64,000 nucleotides of DNA from Tetrapyrgos nigripes (GCA_013368315.1 JAACJM010000005.1:930001-994000), one strand, 5' to 3'. Shown: positions 24,401 to 36,003, counted from the stretch's first letter. Notes: a model not told the origin generated them from the letters alone. Program-made: numbers and translations.

Positions 24401-26119
24401 CCTGGCAATGGACACCAGAACAAGAAAAGGGCTTTCAGAAATTGAAAGATGCTGTCACATCAGAATTGGTTCTCCATTTTCCCCTGGATAATTGTCCTTA
24501 TTGAGTCAAAGCGGCTAGTTCAAATTTTGCCATGGGTGCTGTGCTATCCCAACTCCAAGACAGTGAATGGGTACCTATTGCCTTTTTATCAAATGGCCTT
24601 AGTGAACCAGAACAAAACTACGAGATTCACGATAAGGAGATGTTGGCTATTATGAGAGCTCTAAAGGATTGGAGGCATTACTTGAAATCTGGACAGACCA
24701 TTGTAATCTCCAATACTTTATGACAGCAAAAACCCTCAACAGGAGACAGGCTTGTTGATCGTTGGAATTAGCTGATTATGACTTTTAGCTGGTTCACAAA
24801 CCAGGAAAGAGTCATTTGAAGCCTGACTTACTTTCAAGACAAAAGGGTCATGAGGAGGCAGACGATAACAAAAATGTCACTCTTCTTAAAGCCAAATTCC
24901 TGGAAGCCATGGACACAGCCCAAGCTCAAGATACCCCAGGAGATATTTTCTTTGCACAAGTATGAAATTCAAGACACAAATGGGAACCCTCAGTCGTAAA
25001 AAATGTCAAACATGATCATTCATTCCAGAACCATGGAGATTATATTACTAAAGATAATCTCTTATACATTCCCAATGACCTCAAGCTCCATAATGAAATC
25101 ATCCAATTTCATCATGACACGTACTTCGCAGGCCACCCAGGCCAAGCCAAAACAGTTGAACTACTTACTTGACACTATTGGTGGCCTAGCATCTATGGAG
25201 ATGTCAAGAGATATGTCAAAGGATGTCCTACATGTCAATGAACAAAAACCTTTCCAGGGAAACTGAGAGGACTACTAAGTCCTAACAAGATCCTGGAACA
25301 AATTTGGTTTAATCACACATCTTCCTCCATCACATGGGTATACCGCTATCCTCGTCATTGTAGATCGACTCAGTAAAAGGATGAGAGCACTAGCAACTTA
25401 TGACGAAGTTACTAGCGAAGGCATAGCATGGTTATTTTTGGACCGTCTATGGAGGGATTTTGGATTACCCAAATGGGTTATTAGTGATAGAGGATCAGTC
25501 TTCATTAGCAAATTTCTAAAATCCCTCTACAAGATTCTGGGCATCAAAGTGAACGTTTCAACAGCGTATCACCCTCAAACCGATGGACAAACAGAACGTG
25601 TCAACCAAGAAATCAAACAATACTTGCAACAAGACAACTGGGATGAGTGGCTACCTATGGCAGAATTCTGCTATAACAATCGAGAACACAGTTCTACAGG
25701 CTACACTCCCTTCTATATGACTAGTGGCTTTCATCCTCAAAAAGCTACTGAACCTTCATCGACGTCATCAATGACCTACTACTATCGAAGATGGCTCACT
25801 GGGCTACGACGTCGAAGAAATCCTAGATTCCCGTATGTGTTATAATTGGGAGAAGAGATTGTTTTTGGAGTACCTGGTGAAGTGGTTGGGGTATTCAACA
25901 GTGGAGAATACTTGGGAACCAGCGGTAGAGTTGGAAAACAAGTGTCAGGAACTAATAACCAAGTTCCACACAAAGAATCCAGCGGCACCTCGAAATATCA
26001 AGACAATCCTTTCTTTCGTTCCTCACAAGTTTTATACTTCAGGGCCAAAGAAATCCCAAGCATGGGTCTACAGAATCTCTCAAGCATCTTCGGGGCAAAG
26101 ACCCTTAAGAGGGGCGTAA
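21470..26119 (+). pseudogene. Gag-pol remains of the old Ty3 chromovirus
   Basis: Gag continues from 21476 (FNGTSDAVDPFLSQM; zinc knuckle CYGCGEEGHISKNC at about 22424). Protease: LLDCGATGCYI near 23060, with Cys in place of the usual Ser after the catalytic Asp. Reverse transcriptase: 23560-24110, with the YMDD region partly deleted near 24075. RNase H: 24500-24720. Integrase: a zinc domain near 25100-25245 and a core at 25381-25745 with WVISDRGSVF and STAYHPQTDGQTERVNQE. Chromodomain: 25835-25960 (FLEYLVKWLGYSTVENTWEP). About 150-200 residues usually found between integrase and chromodomain are missing. At least 12 in-frame TGA stops occur, most where Arg is plausible; the clearest other stop is one TAG at 24787. 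Confidence 0.85.
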
Positions 26120-26481
26120 TGTCATGAACCTTTCATTCCTCGTTCAAGAAACCCTCAGAAGGATTCTCAATCCTTCTTTATCTATCCGATTGCTGCTACC
26201 TACTTTCCCCTAACAAGATTGACTTCTTGGTCATTTATCACTCTATAGTTGTCTGTGGATCCCCTTGGATTGCAAGTGCATCATCATAAGACTTTCATTT
26301 ATCGTCTCGATTAATTCCTCTAGAAACATGGCCGTTATTTGCAAAGTAGTATATATAGAGTAGGATACTCATCCTGTATCTTTACTCTAGTCTGGTATTA
26401 TCACACAGACCTTGCCTTATTCTACTCAATTCTTTAGTGTCATCATCACCTCGCCTAACCATCTTCGGCTCAGTTCTGACA
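26120..26481 (+). repeat. 3' LTR of the old Ty3 element
   Basis: Starts TGTCATGAACC right after the purine tract ending GGGGCGTAA and ends TTCTGACA. It matches 14214-14599 with substitutions and a deletion near the 3' end. Confidence 0.85.
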
Positions 26482-27557
26482 TACTTATGGTAATTACTGA
26501 ATTTCTCAAGTACAGAGTCTTTTTGGCTTCTAAACAAGAGAGGTTCTCACGCTGCCTAGACCATTGTTTTTGGTCCATATCCCGTTGTTTGAAACACACA
26601 TTGCGTTTGGAGATGCAAAAACCAAAAATGATATATATAGTACCTTGGGCAAGCCTGAGACTGACCCAACAACCATTGGGCAACTCCTTCCCATGCTATT
26701 AATCCATCTGCAGTTAATCCTCGGATTGGTCAGATGGTATCCGTCGGATATTGAGCTCTCAGTGAGGCCATCTGCTATCTGAATCTGAGTGGCTATCGCT
26801 CGGATGCTCAGATGCTATCTGATCTGCCAGGAGCCCTACCATCCAACCCATCTTCCTCCTCTTTCATCCTTGTGGTCATTGCTGTCTTTGTTGATGAGGA
26901 ATGAGCCTGAACTCAGTGATATCTGGACATATCTGGATGGCTTACATAAGTGAATTAGCTATATTGGGACTACAGTGGTAATAGCGTGTGCATCAGGATT
27001 GCTCATCACATTGCGCCTTTGTCAATGCAGCATGACGTTATCCACAAAATCCTTAGATATTTATGGGGAATGTTATTACGTAGTTTAACCTGTACTTAGG
27101 CCACCAATCTACAGACATGGACCTGGAAAGCAGTACATGTTTTTTAAATGCAGTGATAAGTGTAATGGGGCATTCCAGCTTTCAAGGGATGTATCATAGC
27201 ATGAACAGCCCTTTTGAACAGTGTATAAATCTTTGAGAATCTACTTTATCCAATGGCAGGCAGCGCACCACCATTTAGTGTTGATAGAATGTCTGGCTGC
27301 CACTTTACTTTGTGACAACAATGAGCTCATGCCTATCAATAGATGCATCCTAATTTTTGCGTCAAAGAGCTTTAATATGTTCTAGCTTCTCTTATATGTA
27401 AGTTTGTGCATTTCTGAAATGATTTAGTGCTTGAACCTGGAAAGTTACTGTTTCATCTTAACTTTCCTATGTACTTCATGATACTAAAGTGTTCTAAGAG
27501 TGTAACATACCCAAATGACTGTAAATTAGCAAGATAGCATCATTTATTGTTATATAG
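26482..27557. other. No supported gene
   Basis: AT-rich DNA with short frames only. A small cluster of CAGATGGTATC / CAGATGCTATCTGATC repeats lies at 26735-26825. Nothing else is recognised. Confidence 0.4.
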
Positions 27558-27599
27558 TGTCACAAACTCCTACACTTCTTTGCCCTCCTTCTTCCTTTA

Positions 27600-28615
27600 T
27601 GTCATGACGTCTATATTTGGTACTATTTATTTCTTCTTAGCTCTGTATCCTCAGATCTTTACACCATATGACTCTTGTTCCACATGCTATGCACCGGACC
27701 TTTCATTTCTCTGATACAGCTTCAATACAGCTTCTTTACAGCTTCCTTTACAGCTTTCTTTACAGCTTTCCTTACAGCCTCCCTTACAGCTTTACTTTTA
27801 CATATATAAACCCTGTCCTGACACCTGGTTCCCCATCTCAACCTCTTCGTCATTGGGACCAGGTGTGTATTCCCCTTTTCATTACTTCTTTCACCTTTAC
27901 TGATGGGCACTGTAGTTCCAGTACTTACTGCTGTCTGTTAGGTATTTAATACATTCTTCATTGTTGGGACCAGTTCCAGTACTTACTGCTGTCTGTTAGG
28001 TATTTAATACATTCTTTGTCATTGGGACCAGTCGAGTCGAGTGTCATGAATCCCTTCATGCCTTCACTTCTAGACCCTGTTCTTTGTTCTCCTTCCATCA
28101 TTCTTCTCCCTTCCATCATTCTTCTCCCTTCCATCATTCTTCTCCCTTCCATCATTCTTCGCTTCTTTGGTTCTAGATCATGTTCCTTGTACCTATGGCT
28201 TCCATCTTCTTTGATGCATCATTTCTCTGATTGACAGATCATATCTGTACCTGTTACACATATTGACATCACTTAGATACCTGATTATCATTCCTTGATT
28301 GTTTCCATCAGTACCTGCTGATCTAATCTTGTTCTCCTTCGCACTTTTGTATATATACTCCAGGGCTTTGTAGATAGTTCCTCAGTCTGTCCACTTCTGT
28401 CCCTCTGATCCATACTGCTCAGCATTGTCCTCAGTACTATGTAGACTCTGGCCCAGTACTGGCTTACTGATCTATACCATCTATTTGCCTTATTGCTTCG
28501 TCTTTGGTTCCTGTGTGGTGGCCTAAGAGGCATCCAGTCCCTATCTGAACCTGTTCTTGACATCGAGCCCGTAGCTCCTCATTATTGCTATCTAAGCGCT
28601 CGCCTCTTTGTGACA
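27600..28615 (+). mobile_element. Solo LTR (family B) nested in the family A LTR
   Basis: Begins TGTCATGACGTC and ends TTTGTGACA, flanked by a perfect 5-base duplication CTTTA (27595-27599 and 28616-28620). Inside are minisatellites: CTTTACAG-type units at 27717-27800, a roughly 57-base tandem duplication at about 27913-28030, and four TTCCATCATTCTTCTCCC-type units at 28093-28160. There is no coding capacity. Confidence 0.85.
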
Positions 28616-28970
28616 CTTTACTTCATCATTGAACCCATTCCTTCATCACTTGTCTATTGCATTCCCTCATTAACACTTTTCCTTTTGTTTCTATTGTTCA
28701 TACTCCTCTTGAACCTTATAACACTGACTTTGAACTCTATAATATCTGTCAAACAGTGTTCAGTTCACAGTTCTATTTCTGCTATTGTACCTATTTCTTA
28801 CATTCTTGTTCTTGTCCTTTTACTATTTTTATAAAACTCTCTTGCTTTTTCATTGTTCCTTTACATATATACCAGCAGACTTTGGTAGTTAGTTCTTTAG
28901 TTCATTCACTTTGTCTCCACTCCATATTACTACTTGCACAGTGTTGAGCATAGTCAACTTACTCATCCTT

Positions 28971-29335
28971 TACAAGGCCAAAGAATGAGGCTGAGTTCTT
29001 TACACTCACTTTCTGCTTGTGCTATGCCTATTCCATACACTGGTTATTCCCATTCTCTCTCCTATTTCATTCCATTTTCACCTGTTCATATTTCCTTTTC
29101 ATCAGCGATCAGCATCCTAGACTCATGGCACCACCATGAAGTCCTTCAATGCTCGTATTGTCTGTTTTACTCAATGCTCTTTTTTCCCTGTTTACTTCGA
29201 CGGCCATCATGTTTTGTTTTCAGTGCTCAGTCCTCTTTCTGCATCTGCCCCTTCCTTACTGCATTGACCCTTAAAGTTTGTGGTGAGCCCTGTCACCTCG
29301 TACTCGCCACGCGGAGCGCTGGCCCACACCCTTTT
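28971..29335 (+). repeat. Repeat R, complete copy nested in the solo LTR
   Basis: Head TACAAGGCCAAAGAATGAGG and tail CTCGTACTCGCCACGCGG ... GCTGGCCCACACCC bracket about 365 bases. LTR sequence resumes on both sides (CAACTTACTCATCC before, AATCTATATCTCTC after), so the copy inserted into the LTR. It has no reading frame of note. Confidence 0.7.
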
Positions 29336-29425
29336 GATTCAATCTATATCTCTCTCTCTCTAATCTCATCTTAGTGTGACTTGGGTGGTTCCGTCATCAA
29401 GTGTAGTAGCAACCTTGACATATAG

Positions 29426-30100
29426 TATATTAGCTACTTTCTGTTCATTTTTTTGATATTTTAAACCTTTGGATAAGTGTTCTATTCTAGTACAAATGCT
29501 GGGAAATGGCCAAATACTGAGTCTTTTTTATCAACCCATTAATATCCCGCCGAATACCAAGGATTCCACTGAAAAAAATATTCTGCATATACCTGTATAC
29601 TCCCTTAGCATATTCCGTTAATCTCCGAGGCACATATCTGCTTGTTGAGGTAAGGCAAGTCGATGCAAACAGAAGGCGGGTCCCATAGGATGCGTGGGAA
29701 GTGACATCGGGTATCCCTGAACAGCGTTGGGGACAAGCTTTTCCCAATGTTGAAGGTCATAACACGTGTATCCTGCTCATTAATTGGTAGATATGTATTT
29801 CGTGAGCTGCTTCTACAACCTTGTAGCTAGATCAATGCACCATGGGCACTACGGCAGCCACTGTTCCTTCTCTTCACCTTGGATGATCATGTACAGGTCA
29901 GTGTAGCTACAATAGATACCAGATACAGTATGGTAGCTCATGGATATTACTCGCTTTTAGTGCTGCTGCATAACTACAGCTTGATAAACATCTTACTTAC
30001 TTATATCCTGTAGAGAGTCATATACATGTATATTACCTAGCCACAGTAAGTACGCAATGTTATCTCTATCAGGTAGGGCCTCTATGTGCCAATGCGCACC
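29426..30100. other. No supported gene
   Basis: Only short frames are found and no motif is recognised. Confidence 0.4.
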
Positions 30101-30110
30101 ATCTTGAGCG

Positions 30111-30446
30111 TTGCAGACCTCGAGAAGCAGAAAGGACATAACGGGATACGGTGTTGGCGGCAGCTATGAGGCATTACGAGTCGTGGGAACAGAACCCCCC
30201 CCCCCCCCCCCGACCATCCCCGATACTCCCCCTACCCGGACACCCTATCCCTATCTATGGCAGCCTAAGGCACCAAGTCCTCCAGCTTTAACGGACTTGG
30301 GGGAGCTAAGCGGTAACGCCTTGTACACAAGCGGACATCGCATCACGCATCAGCTTGAGTATATGAAGGAGCTGTGGGCCACCGCTTCGCGTGGCAGTAA
30401 CGAGGCCCAAGTAATCAGTTCATGGATGGTGAGCAGCGATGAGTAA
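30111..30446 (+). CDS. Doubtful proline-rich ORF over a C homopolymer
   Basis: A 111-codon frame from ATG 30111 includes a run of 17 C (30195-30211) coding six prolines. The C run is prone to length change, and no family is recognised. The 30376-30408 part is the tail motif of repeat R on the other strand. This is probably not a gene. Confidence 0.15.
   Translation: MQTSRSRKDITGYGVGGSYEALRVVGTEPPPPPPTIPDTPPTRTPYPYLWQPKAPSPPALTDLGELSGNALYTSGHRITHQLEYMKELWATASRGSNEAQVISSWMVSSDE
30376..30408 (-). repeat. Repeat R tail motif
   Basis: Minus strand reads GGGCCTCGTTACTGCCACG then CGAAGCGGTGGCCC, the same tail as at 333, 29301, 37171 and 41931. GCCACGC and GCGGTGGC can pair as a short hairpin. Confidence 0.55.
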
Positions 30447-30586
30447 GGGTGAAAGATGATGAGCGTTGCAGATCACGCGTCTTTGCGGCAACGGCCGATG
30501 ACCGGTTACGGTGATCAAATGGCACCGGGGACCGGTGGAGTTATCGAGCATAGCCACACGCAGAAACGTCAGGTTATAAGAACGAG

Positions 30587-30624
30587 ACCCTAAAGGGCCT
30601 CGTAACCCTAAAGGGCCTCGTAAT
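30587..30624. repeat. Tandem pair of CCCTAAAGGGCCTCGTAA
   Basis: The 18-mer occurs twice in a row. It ends with the GGCCTCGTAA core of the repeat R tail, so it may be a target or relic of that repeat. Confidence 0.55.
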
Positions 30625-31050
30625 TCGGCTATTCGGTAATATGAGGGAACAAAATGCCAGAAATCCAGGTGAAAAAGTGTAATTTCCGGATTTTTTTTCG
30701 ACATTTGGACCAGCATAACTTTCTATCTGCTTCTCCCGCTCGAATGTAGGCCCATCGCCTTCAAAGTTACGTGGCGAGAGTAATGGCGCCCAGGTTTCAG
30801 AATATTGTAGCAAAGAGAGTATCAATGACGAGTCATGCCAGAAAGCTTTTTTCACCACTAATTCTTTTGTGGCCCAGCGGGGGAGATCGGGGATTGAGTA
30901 TGTCGGCTCCAGTCGGCTCCAGTTGGCTGTAGCCGTAGAATTTTAAATGCAGCCTGACCGGCTGCTCGACGTCCTATCATCCCGGGAACAATCCCTACAT
31001 CGAGACTTCCCGGACCCTCGTTGTATCAATTCAGCCTGGGTAATAGACTG

Positions 31051-31073
31051 CTCCTCCTCCTCCTCCTCCTCCT
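31051..31073. repeat. CTC trinucleotide microsatellite
   Basis: About seven to eight uninterrupted CTC units. Confidence 0.8.
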
Positions 31074-31356
31074 GCATCTAGCTGGACTTGGCTGGTTTGC
31101 GCTGGTTACGGCACTCAATTATGCCTGTGGTGTCAGATAGTGATCAGATTGGGGCAGAATGGTAATTGTATTATCAGATTCGGCATAGTACGTTACATCC
31201 TCCTATTACGTAGTACTACATCGAATTTGGACTTTGTAAAAAACAAGAGGAGATGACGAGGAGACCAAAACTACTCAGATATGCTCGGTTTCAGTCTGAC
31301 CGAGGCCGAGGATTTCGGAAAAGTCCTTGCCCCGTCAGATTTTATCTGTACAACTC

Positions 31357-31405
31357 AAATACTACTACTCGTATCTACTCCGAGTAGATACGAGTGGTAG
31401 TATTT
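31357..31405. repeat. Near-perfect hairpin with 23-base arms
   Basis: Arms starting AAATACTACTACTCG and ending GAGTGGTAGTATTT enclose a 3-base CCG loop. There is a single mismatch between arms. No gene is attached. Confidence 0.8.
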
Positions 31406-32554
31406 CCGAGTCGGAAATTACGCCATCCAGTCGGATCGCGTTTGTCATTTTTCACGGTGGCGCTTACGGATCGATTACCAAGTTTGTAAATGTGAGTGAG
31501 GAAAAGGTGTAGCAGCCGAAGAAGGCTAAGTACGGCGGTCATAGCAAGCCACCAGCGTTGCGCCTAGATGAACCATATCCGTGAAACCCGAATTTGTGAG
31601 CTTAATCATTGTGTACTTCGGTGATCCTAATCTACTCTAATAAAATGCCGGATAAGTCCAACAAGTTCCCCAGATGTGTAACATGGTGAACTGCAGCTCA
31701 CCCTGAAACTGTCGTTATCGCGAACAGATCTGAGCTCAAGCTATTGGGATTTCACCACGGCTCAATACAGTCCATCAACATGAACCACGCCGTACCTGTT
31801 GAAGACTGAGCGCTTGGTAGACCTTTTCTTGAGTTCAGCACCCACATCACTCTTCCCGTGGTTGCGGGAGAAGGTCAAAATATGTGTATGAGGTAAAGAT
31901 CTCTGTACGGCCAATCCACTCAGATTTCCGCGAACCCGGTATCAGACAGATAGATTCTGTCAGGATTCCAGTGCGAGCTGAACTGCTCTCGTACATCCCC
32001 AAAGCGAACTCAATTCAAGGAACATTACAAGCAAGGTGACCTATTAAGATCAGACTTCTTGAAGTGTCAGTTCAGCCGAGGGGTTAAACAGGTTGAGCCA
32101 TAATCAAAATAGATTATCTATGGACGAAGTTCTCGTTATGCTAGCTTGTCCGCTGGCGTCGGCCTGAAATCACTACACAAGATCTATGGTTTCCAGTTAC
32201 GAATGACGGCGCTGGCCACCAGTCTTGAATCTTGATGACAGGAATTAATGTGAAAAAACAAAGCCCAGGATCTCGCTCTCAAAGTCGGGTTGAACAAGAC
32301 CTCTGTTCCAATTGGAACTATTCAAACTTGTAGCCTGGAAACCAACCGCTACAGGAGCGTCTTGGGACCTAGGCTATCCAATTCGTAAATGATGCAGGTT
32401 GTTCTCAACCCCATTGGGTCTTCCAGCATCTCATTCTACCTGGTTCCCCAATAACAAACGGGTCGATCGGTTATACGCCGTAAGTTAATCCTTTTTGCGC
32501 CAAAGGATATGCGGTGTACGGCCCATTTTTTTATTTTCGATTTCAGAATAGGAC
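31406..32554. other. No supported gene; upstream region of the P450
   Basis: There are only short frames and no convincing motif. It may hold the promoter of the gene at 32555. Confidence 0.4.
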
Positions 32555-34955
32555 ATGACCTTCACTAGTCTGCCTTGGATGGTGTCCATGGGATTGTATC
32601 GTGTGGGTATAAGTACACTTATTCTGGGCCTGATAATTCTGTCACCGGAAGTAATGCAACTCTCCCTTCAGATACTGTTGGCGGCAGCACCTCTTTTTCT
32701 CCTTCTTCAACGACTTCTCAGTGGGCGTCGCGGCTCGCAACTTCCCCCTGGACCCAAGGGACTCCCTCTTATTGGGAATATCTATGACCTCTCTGATCTT
32801 AAAGGTCATCTCTGGGTACAGTACACTAAATGGGCGGAACGTTACGGCGAAATATTCCACTACCAGGTATTTGGGACTCATGTCGTTGTCCTCAACTCAC
32901 AAAAGGCGATATTCGAACTTCTCGAACAAAGGTCTTACAATTATTCAGACCGGCCAGGCAAGTAAGCTCGCTCTAAGAATCGAGGACAAGCTAACAATGA
33001 GCCACAGATATGCCTATGCTTGTTGATCTTATGGGGTGTGTCGCTGCGATATCTGTCTCATTCTTGCAGCCTTTTTGAGTTATTTTGCAATAGCGCTGGA
33101 TGGAACTTCGGAGGTAGTAATTGAATCGCGCATCGTCAATTAACTTGCTGATCCAGGGCCTTTAATTACAGTTATGAGGTATTCCGATCGCTGGAGGTAT
33201 TGAAACGCTACCCCATATTTTTACTTTCAGTCAATGACCCCTTGCATCACGTCCAGATTGCATCGAAGGACCTTTCACCAGTTCTTCCAATCTCGGTGCC
33301 AGCCAGAATATTACCAAGCTCAAAGAGATGCAACGCTTTCGTTAATGGATAAACTGACGACGGATCCCGAGCATTTTTTCGGACACGTCTCACAGTAAGC
33401 TTGACGGCGCTTCCTGATCCTTATTTATTCACGCTGAAGATTGCTCTAGTCACTCTGGCGAAATCCTTCTCAAGACGGTCTATGGTTATACACTCCATAC
33501 TGAAGACGATAAATACCTCCAATTGGTTCATAATGCATTGGAGGGAGCGGTAGAAGCAGCTAACCCTGGGTCGTTCTGGGTCGATTACTTCCCCATCTTG
33601 AAGCACATGCCGGGTATATACCGTTCCAGGCCCGTGTTTTCTACATCTATTCACAAGAATTTTTTCTCTGTAGCTTGGCTTCCTGGCGCCAGTTTCAAGA
33701 GAAAGGCTAAAGTTTGGGGTAAATCTTTCCAGGACCTAGTGGATCAACCTTGGAATTGGACTAGAGAAGCCATGGTCGGTGTTTCTGTTTCTTACTGCCA
33801 TGGAAATGTTTTCATGGATATCGTCTTATTAGGAAGAGGGTACCGCTCTTCCCTCGTTCTGCACCCAATCTGCCGAAAGGCATTCAATCACACCCGGGGA
33901 AAATTCGAAGATGGAACAAGTAATCAAGAACTGCGCTGCCTTTGCATACTCAGGTACATAGCCTCGAAAATATATTCCCATCTAAGACTAAATCGACGTC
34001 GATAGCTGGTACAGAGACGGTAAGCTGACCATAATTTGAGGGCTTAGCCCATGGCTTCATAGGCATTTGCACCACAGACCGTCTCCTCCATTCTCTCCTT
34101 CATTCTCGTGATGGCAATCCATCCCGATCTCCAGATTCGCGCCCAGAAAGAACTCGAGAACGTGGTTGGTGTGGGAAGGCTTCCCGACTTTGAAGACCAA
34201 GACAAACTGCCGTTCATTCAAGTACTCATTTCTGAGATCTTGAGATGGAATCCAGTATCTCCGCTAGGTAGAAAGCTTCTAGTCGTTGTCTTCGGTCATG
34301 CTGAAGTAGGCCTATAGCTCTCCCTCATCGTGCCTTGCATGATGATGTTTACGAAGGATATGTTATACCGGAAGGTAAATGTGTCCTCGCATTCTTGGTC
34401 ATGGTCACTGTTCTTACACATCGGCATAGGAGCGACGGTTGTGGGTAACGCTTGGTGATTATTTGAAATAACTCTAGGCAGCTCCTATAGAAACTGAAGA
34501 ACACTTTACAGGGCAGTATTGCATGACGAAGAGCTCTACGGAGCCAATCCCTTGGAGTTCGATCCTGACAGGTTCTTGCGGAAAGACGGCAAGGTTCCTC
34601 CCAATCCAGACCTCTTCGCCTTCGGGTTCGGTAGAAGGTGCGGTCTTTGATTCTGGTCCTATTTTTGCTTAACATCACCTTTCTTGAAAGAATTTGCCCT
34701 GGAAGATATATTGCTCTCAACACGATATACCTCACCATGGTTTATCTGCTCACCACGTATAATATCGCCAAGGCAATTGATAATGATGGAAACGAAATCG
34801 AACCCCGTGTCCAATTTGCGGAGGGTATAAGCAGGTACGTTAGACGGCGTTGTTATTGTTCGAGTGATGACTGAGAGAGATGCGGAACTGTTAGCCACCC
34901 ACTACCGTTCAAATGCCGGTTCATACCACGAAACTTGGGGAATGCAACAGCGTGA
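32555..34955 (+). CDS. Cytochrome P450 monooxygenase
   Basis: A membrane-anchored haem monooxygenase. It starts at ATG 32555 with a hydrophobic anchor (SLQILLAAAPLFLLLQRLL) followed by the proline hinge LPPGPKGLPLIGN. Splicing by eye gives one open product with about a dozen short introns. The hallmarks are YSDRPDMPMLVDLMG, YSDRWRLHRRTFHQFF (C helix), AGTETTVSSILSF (I helix, from about 34010), EILRWNPVSPLG (K helix ExxR, about 34235), FDPDRF, and the haem loop FGFGRRICPGR, with Cys just after the intron at about 34638-34690. The C terminus, after a last intron, reads HPLPFKCRFIPR and ends at TGA 34953. The first intron appears to use a GC donor (GCAAGTAAG). The class resembles the CYP64-like P450s often annotated in mushrooms, but the substrate cannot be told. 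The gene looks intact. Confidence 0.9.
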
Positions 34956-35304
34956 AGTTTCCCGAGGAATAGATAGGTCATACACATCAGTCTTTTCTGT
35001 CGTGCATTTCGAATTCATATGTAATGTTCCAATGTTCCGTTGTTAGAAGCTCCAGTAGCAATATATGATGACGTCGTCATTCGGTTGAGGCTAGAATTCG
35101 CTGGGCAAATGCAAGTACAGTTTGCCGCCTGCCTGTAAGATTAAGCTTAAGTGAAGTCAAGCATCGTGAGTTGAGAGTGAAAATGTCGGACTGTGTCTAT
35201 GATGATGGACACAGTCCAAGACCCTTTGTGGCAATACTAAAGGTTATCAGTTTGAGACTTGAAGACTGTCAGAGCAATCGAAAGTCGAGTATTAATGGGG
35301 TCGT

Positions 35305-35375
35305 TACGAGGCCGAATGAAATGAGGCTGAGTTCTTTACACTCGGTTTCCGCGTGTGGCGGTGCATATTCATCCC
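35305..35375 (+). repeat. Repeat R, 5' end fragment
   Basis: Head TACGAGGCCGAATGAAATG, then AGGCTGAGTTCTTTACACTC. The tail is not found nearby. Confidence 0.65.
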
Positions 35376-35585
35376 GTCTCTTCCCATGCTGTTGTTTCCG
35401 GTTTCCTCCCTGTATTTATTAACATGGCCAAATAATGACGTTATCTCAATATCTTTGCGACCGGTAACTAAAGTTTCTCTTCGTCTTGTCCTTTTGTATA
35501 GCTTTCCTTTCTCTTTTGATATTTTTCATTTGATCTCTCATCTTCTTATTCATCGCTTGCTTTCCTTTTCCCCCCTCTCTTCTAG

Positions 35586-35712
35586 GGCTGGGCGCTGTAC
35601 CCGTACCGTATCGGACTCTCAAAGACATTGGTACGGGACGGTATACGGGACGGTCTGACCCGTCTCAACCCGTACCGAATACGGTTAGTACGGCCGTCAT
35701 ACGGGTACAGTA
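35586..35712. repeat. Palindrome-rich segment with GTACCG/CGGTAC motifs
   Basis: Starts AGGGCTGGGCGCTGTACCCG and contains repeated ACCGTA, GTACGGG, CCCGTACCG and TACGGGTACAG in both orientations. CTGTACCCGTA near the left edge is the reverse complement of TACGGGTACAG at the right edge. GGGCTGGGC-type starts with subterminal repeats are reminiscent of hAT ends; this is only a suggestion. Confidence 0.45.
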
Positions 35713-35721
35713 ATCTCCCTC

Positions 35722-35840
35722 TTAATGCATATCCCCCTTAATGCATACTCCCTCTTAATGCATAGAATTTTGGCATTCCCAGGTCGGTTTGGCTGGGTTA
35801 ATGCATAACTCTCTCTTAATGCATAATGCATAGCATTTCG
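35722..35840. repeat. Iterated TTAATGCAT motif
   Basis: TTAATGCAT occurs five times (about 35723, 35739, 35754, 35798, 35816), with one further AATGCAT, in three partly regular clusters within 120 bases. The motif contains the palindrome ATGCAT. Its role is unknown; it may be subterminal repeats of a non-autonomous element together with 35586-35712. Confidence 0.6.
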
Positions 35841-36003
35841 GGGTACCCAAACTGCATACCTTCCATATATGTATATGGGTTAGTCAGGTCCGTCTGAATA
35901 AAAATTCACTTTTCTTCACATATTCACACTTTGGGTACGCTGAAAAAACACTAAAAATACTAAGGTGGGGTCCGCTCGCCTTGCTCAGTGCTGGCAGTCA
36001 CCC

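Larger units (their letters stand above)
14214..26481 (+). mobile_element. Old Ty3 chromovirus (LTR retrotransposon), disrupted
   Basis: Two similar LTRs (14214-14599 and 26120-26481) flank a gag start at 14648, the nested transposon 14783-21469, and the rest of gag and pol at 21470-26050. The LTRs share TGTCATGAACC starts, a TATATATA box, and CTGACA ends. They differ at many positions and by indels, so the insertion is old. No matching 5-base duplication is seen (TTTAG on the left, TACTT on the right). Before the 3' LTR the purine tract AAGAGGGGCGTAA serves as a likely polypurine tract. Many stops and deletions show it is dead. Confidence 0.85.
27558..29420 (+). mobile_element. Solo LTR (family A) carrying two later insertions
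   Basis: Starts TGTCACAAACTCC and ends CAACCTTGACA, flanked on both sides by TATAG (27553-27557 and 29421-29425). Its own sequence continues across two insertions: a solo LTR at 27600-28615 and repeat R at about 28971-29335. The R-U5 part (ACTTTGTCTCC, GAGCATAGTCAAC, GTGTGACTTGGGTGG) matches the LTR of the Ty3 element at 52107, while the start differs. Confidence 0.85.

Noticed and set aside
27668..29374. Several frames of 70-146 codons in the solo LTRs
   Set aside because: They lie in LTR and minisatellite DNA, are hydrophobic or repetitive, and match nothing.
30587..30624. Telomere-like CCCTAA
   Set aside because: Only two CCCTAA occur, each inside an 18-base duplication tied to repeat R.
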